Origin: Armatimonadota bacterium
GTDB lineage: Bacteria > Armatimonadota > Armatimonadia > Armatimonadales > Capsulimonadaceae
Length of the DNA: 49,437 bases
NCBI GenBank assembly: GCA_019239955.1
Contig: JAFAZD010000045.1
Coordinates: 1-49,437, forward strand
Reading direction: 5' to 3'
In this document: piece by piece, positions 7,971-16,010 of the stretch
How the letters are laid out: every line of letters begins with the position of its first letter
Position numbering within the stretch: the first letter of the stretch is position 1
Translations under genes and position numbers: made by a program
The notes under the pieces: generated by a model
The model's database searches: none
What the model saw: the letters and a program-made list of their open reading frames with translations, nothing else
What the model was told of the DNA's origin: nothing

Positions 7971-8263
7971 TCAGCCGGCACGGGCGAGGGCGAAGGGGCC
8001 GGCGAGGCCGAGGGTGTGATGCAGGGCGGCGCTGACGGTGATCGCCATCCCCGGCAGGTTGGTCGTGATCGCCAGAAACAGCAGGCCGCCGAGCGCCTCC
8101 CCCAAATGGAACCGATCCGAGAGAACATCCGTCGTATCGGAGAGCTTGACGCCGGCGAGCCAGACGAGGCTGCGGCTAGGGCGAACACGAGCAGCAGGAC
8201 GGGCAGGGACCAGTGGGCCGAGCGGGATTCTTTCTTCGGCGGCGGGCAGGGCGTTCGTCCCAT
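7971..8263 (-). pseudogene. Frameshifted fragment of a Na+/Ca2+-exchanger-family protein
   Basis: Reading from ATG 8263 the first frame gives a hydrophobic stretch SLPVLLLVFALAAA. The sense then continues one frame over as LVWLAGVKLSDTTDVLSDR, then LGEALGGLLFLAITTNLPGM and AITVSAALHHTLGLA, before a stop at 7971. This is the start of the first repeat of a CaxA-like sodium/calcium exchanger (alpha-repeat with the TNLP motif). The rest of the protein is gone. One base change in frame near 8168 separates the two halves. The downstream cut abuts the thrS promoter. It is probably a dead remnant; a sequencing error could explain the frameshift but not the missing C-terminal part. Confidence 0.6.
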
Positions 8264-8278
8264 TGTACCTGCCTCTGG

Positions 8279-8307
8279 TTGAAAAGGCATCGCCGGTATG
8301 GTAAGAT
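8279..8307 (+). promoter_or_regulatory. Promoter of the polysaccharide deacetylase gene
   Basis: TTGAAA (8279-8284), 17-bp spacer, TAAGAT (8302-8307). Its position excludes the ATG at 8306 as the start codon and supports the downstream TTG at 8348. Confidence 0.6.
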
Positions 8308-8347
8308 GTCTGCGGCCTCCGGGCATCAGGGAAGGGAGCGGCTGGGT

Positions 8348-10273
8348 TTGATCAAAGGGCAGTGGAGAAGGGGCGCGGGATGGGGAGCGGCGGCGCTGGC
8401 GCTGCTCGCCGGAGCAGTGCGCGGGGACGCGGCGCAGCCCTACGCGGCGCAGACGGGATATGCGCTGCATCTGATCGAGGGGACGCGCTACGCCGAGGCG
8501 GCGGACGCGGCTCAGGGGCTGGTGAACGACGCGCCCAATGCCGCGCCCTCGTACCAGGTACGGGGGACGCTGGCGCTGTATGTCGGCGACGTGGCCCGCG
8601 CGCAGCGTGATTTTCAGATCGCCGCCACCCACGCACCGTCCGAGCCGGCGACCGAGTACGGGCTGGGCCTGTGCGCCCTCTTCGGCCGGCGCTGGGACGA
8701 GGCGCGCGCAGACTTCGAGGCGGCACGGAAGGCGCCGGGTCTGACGCCGGCACAAGTCGTGGACGCGGACACGGCGCGGGCCTACGCGGAATACCTGCGC
8801 GGCAACCGGGCCGAGGCGCGAACCCTGGCGACGCCGGCCGGGGATGACCCGGTGCGGCAGGAAACGCTGGCGATGATCGCCGCCCAGGACCGCCCGGACG
8901 AAGGGTCGGCATTGCTGAAGACGTTTCTGGGGACGCCCTCCGGCGCGCCGCGCGTGCGCGAGGACGAGGGGGTACGGGGTCTGTTTGAGCCGAGCGCGGC
9001 CGTGGAGCCGTCCGTGACCGAGCGGCCCTTGCAGCGGCTTTACGCGACGCGGCTGGCGGAGCGCATGGAGGACGCGGAGCGCGGGCAGGGCCGAACGCAG
9101 ACCCTGTCCGGTACGGTCACGCTGACGGCCCGGACGATCGGACTGGACGGGACGGCCGTGGTCACTTTTTCCGTGGATGGCCAGGTTGCGGCCATCGTGA
9201 ACAGTACGCCGTATGTCTGTGCCTGGGATACGACTCAGGCCGTCAACGGCAGGCATACGATCCAGATCGAGGCGGACGACGCGCACGGGCGGGCGCTGAC
9301 CACCGAGACGCGGACGGTGCGGGTGCGGAACGCGCGCTCCCGGTCGGTGGACGACGGGCACGGCGGTCTGACGGACGCGGATTATGCCGACGTGCAGGGG
9401 CGGCTCTGGGCACTGCTGCGGCTACGCCCGGCACGCAAGGCGGCGGAATGGGCGCTGGCCGAGCGGCTGGCCGCGCAGGGGGACGAGGCAGGGGCCGACG
9501 CGCACCGGCTGGTCACCGCCGCGCTGGACCCGGACTACAAAGGCGGACGGCACGTGGCCCGCCTGCTGCTGGGCGGGGCGGCGCGGCGGATCGCGCTTGT
9601 GCCCAAGCCCATTCCTCTCGCATCAGCCCCGCCGCTCGGGCTGTGGCGGGGCGACCCGGCGCGGCGGGAGGTGGCGCTGACGTTTGATGACGGGCCGAAT
9701 CCGCAGAAGACGCCCGCCCTGCTGGACGCGCTGGATAAGGCACATGTCCTGGCGACCTTTTTCGTGGTCGGCGCGCGGGCGGAGGCCGCGCCGGACCTGC
9801 TGCGGCGCATGGCGCAGCGGGGCGACGACGTGGAGAACCATTCGTACACGCACCCCGACTTGGACCAGGCCGAGCCGGTCGTGGTGGAGGAGGAGCTGCT
9901 GCGAGCGAACGTGGTGATCCAGGCGCTGACAGGGCGCATGCCACGCTTCTTCCGCCCGCCGGGCGGCGACGGCGGGCCGTCAGTGCTCAAGCTGGCGCAG
10001 GCGTATGGGCTTACCGGGGCGTTCTGGACCCTGGATGCCCTCCATTACGAAGAGGCGGCCGCGTCGGACGCCCTCGTCCACTACGTAGCAAGCCACGTTC
10101 AGCCAGGCAGCATCGTTTTGATGCACAACGGGCCGGACGCGACGATCAAGGCCATTCCTCAATTGGCCGCCGCGCTGCGGGCGCAGGGATACCAGATCGT
10201 GACGCTGGCGCAGATGGCCCGCGGCGGCGTCCCCGCGCAGGCCCCGCCGGGGGCGAAGCCGGGGAAGGAATAG
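8348..10273 (+). CDS. Secreted TPR/Ig-domain polysaccharide deacetylase
   Basis: A 641-residue exported protein. The start TTG 8348 has GGAAGGGAG 9 nt upstream and gives a signal peptide (basic start, then GWGAAALALLAGAVRGDA). Residues about 30-220 look like TPR-type helical repeats. Residues about 250-330 form an Ig-like domain (TVTLTARTIGLDGTAVVTFS, VNGRHTIQIEADDAHGR). The NodB catalytic domain starts near residue 440: TFDDGP with the metal/base Asp pair, HSYTHPDLD (H-x3-H metal ligands), RPPGG, and LMHNG with the late His. It probably removes acetyl groups from an envelope or extracellular polysaccharide (family inference). It stands alone between thrS and moxR. Confidence 0.88.
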   Translation: MIKGQWRRGAGWGAAALALLAGAVRGDAAQPYAAQTGYALHLIEGTRYAEAADAAQGLVNDAPNAAPSYQVRGTLALYVGDVARAQRDFQIAATHAPSEPATEYGLGLCALFGRRWDEARADFEAARKAPGLTPAQVVDADTARAYAEYLRGNRAEARTLATPAGDDPVRQETLAMIAAQDRPDEGSALLKTFLGTPSGAPRVREDEGVRGLFEPSAAVEPSVTERPLQRLYATRLAERMEDAERGQGRTQTLSGTVTLTARTIGLDGTAVVTFSVDGQVAAIVNSTPYVCAWDTTQAVNGRHTIQIEADDAHGRALTTETRTVRVRNARSRSVDDGHGGLTDADYADVQGRLWALLRLRPARKAAEWALAERLAAQGDEAGADAHRLVTAALDPDYKGGRHVARLLLGGAARRIALVPKPIPLASAPPLGLWRGDPARREVALTFDDGPNPQKTPALLDALDKAHVLATFFVVGARAEAAPDLLRRMAQRGDDVENHSYTHPDLDQAEPVVVEEELLRANVVIQALTGRMPRFFRPPGGDGGPSVLKLAQAYGLTGAFWTLDALHYEEAAASDALVHYVASHVQPGSIVLMHNGPDATIKAIPQLAAALRAQGYQIVTLAQMARGGVPAQAPPGAKPGKE

Positions 10274-10301
10274 GGCGAACACAGGGTTCGCCCCTACCCG
10301 G
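10271..10301. terminator. Palindromic hairpin at convergent junction (repeat-like)
   Basis: GGGCGAAC (10273-10280), 5-nt loop, GTTCGCCC (10286-10293), followed by CTACCC. The TAG stop of the deacetylase is the first part of the element. It lies between convergent genes and probably ends both transcripts, although no T-run follows. Its outline resembles the palindrome after the RidA gene at 46892-46916. Confidence 0.5.
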
Positions 10302-10304
10302 CCT

Positions 10305-11492
10305 TCAGCGCGGGACTTCCAGGCCGTCCAGGATGCTCTCGATGACACGGTCGGCGCTGATGCCCTCGATCTCGGCCTCCGGGCGCAGGAGCAGGCGGTG
10401 GCGCAGGGTGGCCGGGGCGATGGCCTTGATGTCGTCGGGAATGAGAAAATCGCGCCCGCGCATGGCGGCCAGCGCCTTGCCCACTTGCAGGAGCGCGATG
10501 GCGGCGCGCGGGCTGGCCCCCAGCACGACCTGCCGGTGCTCGCGGGTGGCGGCGGCCAGGCGGGCGATGTACTGGAACATGGCGTCCTCGACGCGCACCT
10601 TCGTGATCTCGGCGCGGCAACGCTGTATCGTCGGCACATCGGCGGCGGCCCGGACCCCGGCCGCCGCCAGGTCATTGGCGTCGAAGCCGTCGTGGTAGCG
10701 GCGCAGCACGGTCTCCTCGGCCTGCGGGCCGGGGTACCCGACCAGCAGCTTGAGCAGGAAACGGTCCAATTGGGCCTCCGGCAGCGGGTAGGTGCCCTCG
10801 AACTCGATAGGATTCTGCGTGGCGAAGACCATGAAGATGTCGCTGAGGTCGTAGGGGTCGCCGTCAATGGTGACGCGGTGCTCCTGCATGGCTTCCAGCA
10901 GTGCGGCTTGCGTCTTGGGCGGCGTCCGATTGATCTCGTCGGCCAGCAGCAGGCCGGTGAAGAGGGGGCCGGGGCGAAAGACGAACTCGCCCGCCCGCTG
11001 GTCGAAGATGCGTGTGCCGGTGATGTCCGAGGGCATCAGATCCGGGGTGAACTGAATGCGCTTGAAGTCGGCGGAGACGGCCTGGGCGAGCGCGCGCACG
11101 AGCAGGGTCTTGGCCGTGCCGGGGACGCCTTCCAGCAGGACGTGGCCGGCGGCGAACAGGCCGGCGAGCGCGTTCTCGATGGTCTCCTCCTGGCCGACGA
11201 CCGCCTTATGCACCTCGGCGGTGATGGCCTCGGCCACGCGCTGCACCTCGCCCCCGCCGCGCATCTGGTAGGCGGGCGTAGTGGCCGTCTCGGCCATGGC
11301 CGGCGGCGGCGTGTAGAAGTTGACCGACTGACGCTGGCCCATCGGCCCCACGGCCCCCAATTCTGGCGGGGCAGGAGAGGCTCCCGCCGTTTCCCCTCTG
11401 GCTCCCCCAGCATTGGGGGCGGGGGGGGCGCTTTCCGCCAACGGATTCGGCATGATCTTTGTCTGCGTGATGTCGTCTTCTGCTTCAGGCAA
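10305..11492 (-). CDS. MoxR-family AAA+ ATPase
   Basis: A 395-residue MoxR chaperone-like ATPase. The Walker A region is GVPGTAKTLLVRA, the Walker B/sensor region LLADEINRTPPKTQAALLEAM, and the C-terminal lid carries the LGASPRAAIALLQ motif. A TTG at 11492 overlaps the stop region of the upstream DUF4350 gene and has AAAGGA 8-9 nt before it; ATG 11453 is the alternative. Residues about 21-47 (Pro/Ala/Gly-rich) are encoded by an inverted-repeat element and are not part of the normal fold. It heads toward its target with DUF4350, DUF4129 and membrane proteins, a common partner set whose substrate is unknown. Confidence 0.93.
   Translation of the reverse strand: MPEAEDDITQTKIMPNPLAESAPPAPNAGGARGETAGASPAPPELGAVGPMGQRQSVNFYTPPPAMAETATTPAYQMRGGGEVQRVAEAITAEVHKAVVGQEETIENALAGLFAAGHVLLEGVPGTAKTLLVRALAQAVSADFKRIQFTPDLMPSDITGTRIFDQRAGEFVFRPGPLFTGLLLADEINRTPPKTQAALLEAMQEHRVTIDGDPYDLSDIFMVFATQNPIEFEGTYPLPEAQLDRFLLKLLVGYPGPQAEETVLRRYHDGFDANDLAAAGVRAAADVPTIQRCRAEITKVRVEDAMFQYIARLAAATREHRQVVLGASPRAAIALLQVGKALAAMRGRDFLIPDDIKAIAPATLRHRLLLRPEAEIEGISADRVIESILDGLEVPR
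11353..11430. repeat. In-frame GC-rich inverted-repeat element inside moxR
   Basis: Ends are inverted: CCCCCAATTCTGG near 11354-11366 and its near-complement CAGCATTGGGGGC near 11408-11420, with CTCTGGCTCCCCC next to it. The right part, read on the minus strand, matches the segment at 14624-14670 in the DUF4129 gene over about 40 bases (both run through GCCCCCAAT and GGGGGAGCC). It is translated as a Pro/Gly/Ala-rich insert without breaking the frame. Confidence 0.65.
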
Positions 11493-12759
11493 TGCCCATG
11501 TCCTTTCTGACGCGCTCCATGCGGCGCACGAGGTCCAACAGTTCGGCCTCGGTGATGCGGCCCGTGTCCAGGCGCTCCTCGCAGGCGGCGAGCAGGCGGC
11601 GCAGGCGCTCACGGTCGGTCTGGCCGCGCCGCGAGGCGGTCTCGGCCAGCTGCTCCAGGCTCACGTCGGGCGCGAGGGCGAGGCGGCCGCACAGGTCGCG
11701 CAGGAAAGCCCGGTACAGGGTTTCTAAGGCGGTCGTGGACGCCTGGGCGCGCTGGTACAGCCCCGCCAGCGACGTGACGTACTCCCCGGACGTGCGGCGG
11801 ACACCGCGCAGCAGCGGGATCGGCGCGCCGAACCGGATGGCGAGCACGCCGACCAGGACGACGGCGGCCAAACCCAATTGAATCAGTGCCAGCTGCAGCG
11901 GCCAGCCCAGTGCGCCCCAGACGGACGCGCCCGCGGCCAAGGCGGCGTCGCCGTGATGATACTCGTCGAACAGCACGGTCGCGCCGGGGGCGGCGTAGTG
12001 GGCGAGCAGGTTGGCGACGAAGCGGGCGTTCTCGGAGCGCCCGAAGTTGTCGTTGGCGGCGAACCCGCCGTCGGCGACGATGAACAGATGGCCCTTACCC
12101 TGCGCCCGCGTCACGACCAGCGGGCCGGCGCTGTCGCCGAACAGGGCCACGCCGGTGGGCGTGGCCTGGCGGACGCGGGCCGGGGCGTCGCTGTGCAGGC
12201 TGAGGATGCCCTGCGCGTCCTGCGTCGGCTGCTGCGGGGCGAACTCGGTGCGCCCGTTCGGGCGCTGCATGAGGTCCGTGAAGACGCCCAGGCTGTCGGC
12301 GAAGGTGTCCGGGCCACCCGTGTTGCCGTTCGCGTGGCCGCTGACGAGGCGCGAGGTCAGCAGCAGGGCGGTGTGCCCCTGCGCGACCCAATTTTGCAGC
12401 GCGGGAGCATCGGCGGCGGCCAGCGCGGTCGGGTCGCTCTCGGCCTGCGCCTGCCCGCCGGTCAGGGTCGCGGAGGCGTCGGCCACCTCCGGGTCAATCA
12501 CCATCAGGAAATCGGCATGGGAGCCGTCCAGCGCGCTCCACGGCTGCCGCCAGACCTTCGCCCTGTACCCCACCCTGCCCGTCCAGTCGAAGACGCCCTT
12601 GCTGCCGGTCGCTCGGTCGTTGTAGATGCTGGGGTCGGGCGGATTTTCCGCCCCGACCTGGCGCGACGTGTTCCGGTCGTGCCCGCCCAGCAGCAGGCCG
12701 CCCACGATAAAGACCAGAATCAGGATGACGATGGCAATGATGTCGCGGTTGAAGCGCAT
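11485..12759 (-). CDS. DUF4350 domain membrane protein
   Basis: A 424-residue protein. One N-terminal membrane helix (IIAIVILILVFIVGGLLLG, residues about 7-25) is followed by an extracytoplasmic DUF4350 domain (VWRQPWSALDGSHADFLMVI, VADGGFAANDNFGRSENARF, VLFDEYHHGD). A second membrane helix (LALIQLGLAAVVLVGVLAIRFG, about 285-306) and a cytoplasmic helical tail complete it. Its stop overlaps the moxR start. DUF4350 proteins typically sit with MoxR and DUF4129 genes, suggesting a membrane complex serviced by the ATPase; no reaction is known. Confidence 0.85.
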   Translation of the reverse strand: MRFNRDIIAIVILILVFIVGGLLLGGHDRNTSRQVGAENPPDPSIYNDRATGSKGVFDWTGRVGYRAKVWRQPWSALDGSHADFLMVIDPEVADASATLTGGQAQAESDPTALAAADAPALQNWVAQGHTALLLTSRLVSGHANGNTGGPDTFADSLGVFTDLMQRPNGRTEFAPQQPTQDAQGILSLHSDAPARVRQATPTGVALFGDSAGPLVVTRAQGKGHLFIVADGGFAANDNFGRSENARFVANLLAHYAAPGATVLFDEYHHGDAALAAGASVWGALGWPLQLALIQLGLAAVVLVGVLAIRFGAPIPLLRGVRRTSGEYVTSLAGLYQRAQASTTALETLYRAFLRDLCGRLALAPDVSLEQLAETASRRGQTDRERLRRLLAACEERLDTGRITEAELLDLVRRMERVRKDMGIA

Positions 12760-12797
12760 ATCCTAATTTGTCGGCAGGGACAAAGTGGGAGACTGAG

Positions 12798-13943
12798 TTA
12801 GGTTGAGGTGGTCCTCAATGCACTTTCCAAGTAGCTGATAACGTTTTGAGCGATCTTTAGCAACTGGTCAAACGTTATCACCTCGATTCGATGTAAGTGC
12901 CCATTGAACCTCCGCAAAGCCCGCCGTTGTTGCTCATCATTATCACGCCCAATAATCACCTTTGCTCGAATCTTACAGGTGTCCTCGCCGTCCTTCACCA
13001 AGATTGTATTTCTATCAGCTTCAAGTTCTTCAATGTAGTTCTCTACCTGACCGACAGCCTTTGATAATTCAGCCCCAGCGTAATAGGTGCCATGAGAAGT
13101 ATCTTTGTTGAATAAGATTCTGCCATCAAGGGGTGTTTTTATTTCAATAAGCTCAATATAATCGTCCGTTGTTCTCCTGACAACAAAGTCTTGCTGCCCA
13201 TCCCTTGTCCATTTCCGTCGGTCGAGAAGTTCACTGTATTCACTTCCAAACATCCACGGGTTTTCGGCCAGTAACTCCTGAAACTGTGCTTCGCTAGTAT
13301 CGCACCCTGCATTAACGAGATTCTGTAGATCCTTTACGGCAGTTTTGTACGTCACTAAGTTGAGGGCAGCGGCAGCCTCGGCGAACAGTTGAGGATCGTT
13401 CGAGGCCCGCTCCAACAACACCCGGAATAAGCCAGTATCTTGCATAGCTCGCTTTAACACGTCAGCGAGTATGTCATACTTGCCGGTTGCAGATACACTT
13501 TCTAGAAGCTGTTGTAAAGCCCTGCCATCTGTACTCTCCGCCGGCACTGTTACAACAACGTAATTTGAAGGAGTGCTCGGTACAGAACCTCCGCGTACTG
13601 CTATCAGAAAATCAAGCAGTTTTTGTATCTCATCCTCGCCTTCACTTGATAAGGTTATGGTATGTTCCTGATCCCCGAACATCTCGCCTTTGTTCTTGCG
13701 CAGGGTTTTCAAAGTGACCGAGTCATGATGCTTTTCGCCGGTATGACGGTTTCGGATGACAGTATGTTTTGCTTCCTTACGCACTCGAATGCTATCCCTG
13801 AGTGTTACTGTTCGAAGTTCGTCCAAATCAGGAAACCTGTCCTGGTCCATTGCCGCCGTATGCACTACAATGGGGCCGCTAGGCTGTTGACTCGCTTCGC
13901 CTGATTCCATTGACAGATCATCTTGTGGATTATTGGATACCAT
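12798..13943 (-). CDS. sduA: Shedu-type defence nuclease (SduA, DUF4263)
   Basis: A 381-residue protein whose C-terminal half fits the Shedu/DUF4263 nuclease fold. It contains FQELLAENPWMFGSEYSELL, then a PD-(D/E)XK core with Asp in QQDFVVRR and EIK in YIELIEIKTP, a helix with AELSKAVGQVENYIEEL, and the closing HLHRIEVITFDQLL. The N-terminal 200 residues are the variable sensing region. Shedu is an experimentally known single-gene anti-phage system. The ATG 13943 has AAAGGTGAG upstream (GTG 13949 is less well spaced). The gene is AT-richer than its neighbours (13081-13140 has 22 G/C of 60) and interrupts the moxR-DUF4350-DUF4129 cluster. Confidence 0.82.
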   Translation of the reverse strand: MVSNNPQDDLSMESGEASQQPSGPIVVHTAAMDQDRFPDLDELRTVTLRDSIRVRKEAKHTVIRNRHTGEKHHDSVTLKTLRKNKGEMFGDQEHTITLSSEGEDEIQKLLDFLIAVRGGSVPSTPSNYVVVTVPAESTDGRALQQLLESVSATGKYDILADVLKRAMQDTGLFRVLLERASNDPQLFAEAAAALNLVTYKTAVKDLQNLVNAGCDTSEAQFQELLAENPWMFGSEYSELLDRRKWTRDGQQDFVVRRTTDDYIELIEIKTPLDGRILFNKDTSHGTYYAGAELSKAVGQVENYIEELEADRNTILVKDGEDTCKIRAKVIIGRDNDEQQRRALRRFNGHLHRIEVITFDQLLKIAQNVISYLESALRTTST

Positions 13944-13957
13944 TCTCACTCACCTTT

Positions 13958-15007
13958 TCAGGATGCAATGGGAGTTGGAGACACGGCCAGCGGGGCAGCT
14001 TGCAGGGCTTGGTATTGGGCGACGGCGCGGGAGTACTCGGACAGGCCAGCGGGGGCGAGGCCGTACCAGAGGCGGTCGAAGTCACGGGTGAGCGGCATCA
14101 TGGCCTGGTACACGTCATCGCGGCCCGCCGCGCGGAGGGCGCGCAGGTACTCCCAGTTGGTCTTGGAACGGTCGAAGCGCAGCACGCCGCCTGTGTCCAA
14201 CGCGACCAGGGTGGCGATGTAGACCAGGCGGAAGGCGCGGCGGTAGTCACCCCCCTGGGCCTGGCGCTCGGCGAGGGCGAACAGGCTGCCCGTGTCGCGC
14301 GCCTCCACCAAGGCGGCCTCGGCCTCATCCAGCAACGGGATGGAACGCGCGCGGGCCTGGCGGCGCGAGAGGGCCTGCACGAGCACGGCGACCAGCACGG
14401 CGACCGCGCCCGCGGCCAGCAGAATCAGCAGGCCCTTGATGAAGCCGGGGCTAACGGTGGGCGCGTTGATGTTCGGAGTATTGGGCGCGTGCGGCCATTG
14501 GATTTTCTGGAGCTGCTGGTCCAGCCAGTGAGCAATGCGTTCGGACAGCGGGGGCGGCGGGAAGGGGTCGCTGCCGTACTCCGGGCGATCCAGGATGGCA
14601 TGGGCGGTCTGCACGGGGTCAGGCGCCCCCCCGCCCCCAATTCTGGGGGAGCCGGAGGGGGAGAGGCTGGCGCGCAGGGTGGCGATCTGCTGCTCCAGCG
14701 CCTTCATCTTCGGGATGTCGCGCTTGCGGTCGGCGTCGGTCAGGGCTTGCAGCAGCAGGCCGTTGCGGACGGGCTGTGCGGGGCCGCCGGGCGGGCCGAC
14801 GCTGCGGATCGGCAGCAGCACCCGGCGGGCGACGAACGGCGGGGGCGGGCCGCTGGGAATCTCGTGCGCCTCCAGGGCCGGGATGCGATCCGCCAGCGAC
14901 GCCTGCACCTGGGCCAGCGCGTGGTCGTACTGCGGCACCGTCGCCGCCGGGAGGCGTGCGGTGAGCAGCAGACACAGAAGCAGGGCCGGTAGGAGGGGGA
15001 GTCTCAT
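13958..15007 (-). CDS. DUF4129 domain membrane protein
   Basis: A 349-residue protein with a signal peptide or first helix (LPLLPALLLCLLLTARLPAA), an extracytoplasmic region, a membrane helix (FIKGLLILLAAGAVAVLVAVLV, about 188-209) and a cytoplasmic DUF4129 domain. That domain includes GDYRRAFRLVYIATLVALD, RFDRSKTNWEYLRAL and FDRLWYG, the last two being its typical motifs. The start overlaps the upstream membrane-protein stop by ATGA. Residues about 113-128 are encoded by a repeat element shared with moxR. It is a likely partner of DUF4350 and MoxR. Confidence 0.85.
   Translation of the reverse strand: MRLPLLPALLLCLLLTARLPAATVPQYDHALAQVQASLADRIPALEAHEIPSGPPPPFVARRVLLPIRSVGPPGGPAQPVRNGLLLQALTDADRKRDIPKMKALEQQIATLRASLSPSGSPRIGGGGAPDPVQTAHAILDRPEYGSDPFPPPPLSERIAHWLDQQLQKIQWPHAPNTPNINAPTVSPGFIKGLLILLAAGAVAVLVAVLVQALSRRQARARSIPLLDEAEAALVEARDTGSLFALAERQAQGGDYRRAFRLVYIATLVALDTGGVLRFDRSKTNWEYLRALRAAGRDDVYQAMMPLTRDFDRLWYGLAPAGLSEYSRAVAQYQALQAAPLAVSPTPIAS
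14624..14670. repeat. In-frame repeat inside the DUF4129 gene
   Basis: A 47-bp GC-rich segment containing CCCCCAATTCTGGGGGAGCC. It matches, in opposite orientation, the right half of the element inside moxR at 11353-11430. It is translated as SLSPSGSPRIGGGG, a loop-like insert. Confidence 0.6.
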
Positions 15008-15966
15008 CGGGGCACACTTCCTGCGCCGGACGGCGGCAGCGCGACGGGGGGAGATGCCGGGGGCAGGTAGCCGCCCAGCGCGGACAGCGGCGGGTAGCGC
15101 AGGCCGCGCGCCAGCAGTTCGATGTCGAAGGCCTCCTTGCGCACACGCAGGTCGTAGTAGAGCACGGTCAGCACGCAGAACACGAAGGGGGTCAGGACGA
15201 GATTGGACAGGCCCTGGCTGATGTCGGCGACGATGCGGCGCTGCTCGCTCAGGGCCGTCACGGCGCTGCCGCCGCCGAACAGGATGTCCGAGCCGGGCGT
15301 GACGTTCAGCATCACGTCGAAGGCATACACCAGGGGCAGTTGGATGCCCAGCGCGACGATGGCCGCGACCAGTTCCAGCAGGATCAGGCTGCCGAAGACG
15401 CGCCCGCCGTGGCCGGAGACGAGCCGGTTGGAGCGGCCCGTCGCCCGGCCAAAGTTCTTATCTTCCAGCGCAAAGGCATGGGCCGTGAAGACCAGCAGCG
15501 TCAGCGGGATCAAGGTGCCGACGTAGCAGAGGAGAAGGCCCAGCGCCATCAGGACGGCGTACAGCAGCAGGGTGAGGATCAGGGGTGCGAGGCGGCGCAG
15601 GGGGACGCGGTAAAACGCCCAGAGGCGCTGCGGCTCGCCCAGGTAGCACGCGCTCGTGGCCCCGGCGAGCGCGACGAACTCCACCGCCGCCGCCAGGGGG
15701 TACAGGGGCACGAACAGCACGGGGCCGCTGAAGAACGGCCCCCACTGTGGGAGCGCCTGGCCCGGTGCCAGGCCGCCGAAGTTCGCGGCGATCCAGCCTG
15801 CCAGGCTCGGCTCCTGCGGAAAGCGCAGGGCGAACAGGGGCGCGAGGACGTGCAGGGGGACGACGACAATGGCGGTGACCAGCAGGAGCAGCGGGAAATT
15901 CTTCTTGTACAGGTCGAACGCCTCGTCGAAGATGTCACCCAGGGCCATCGGGCGGAAGCGCTGCAC
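15004..15966 (-). CDS. Multi-pass membrane protein (glycerophosphodiesterase-membrane-domain-like)
   Basis: A 320-residue integral membrane protein. It opens with FRPMALGDIFDEAFDLYKKNF, the amphipathic start typical of the GDPD membrane-domain / DUF7544-like group. About six hydrophobic segments follow (LLLLVTAIVVVPLHVLAPLF; VLFVPLYPLAAAVEFVALAG; LILTLLLYAVLMALGLLLCY and others). It is the first gene of the minus-strand DUF4129-DUF4350-MoxR set. No catalytic residues are recognised. Confidence 0.7.
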   Translation of the reverse strand: MQRFRPMALGDIFDEAFDLYKKNFPLLLLVTAIVVVPLHVLAPLFALRFPQEPSLAGWIAANFGGLAPGQALPQWGPFFSGPVLFVPLYPLAAAVEFVALAGATSACYLGEPQRLWAFYRVPLRRLAPLILTLLLYAVLMALGLLLCYVGTLIPLTLLVFTAHAFALEDKNFGRATGRSNRLVSGHGGRVFGSLILLELVAAIVALGIQLPLVYAFDVMLNVTPGSDILFGGGSAVTALSEQRRIVADISQGLSNLVLTPFVFCVLTVLYYDLRVRKEAFDIELLARGLRYPPLSALGGYLPPASPPVALPPSGAGSVPR

Positions 15967-16010
15967 GGTCGTCGGTCTCCTGAACGCCCAGGACGGGGTC
16001 GCCGCAGGCG

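Noticed and set aside
7961-9361. 466-codon minus-strand open frame
   Set aside because: Mostly antisense to the deacetylase gene; only its last part overlaps the real antiporter remnant, which needs a frame change.
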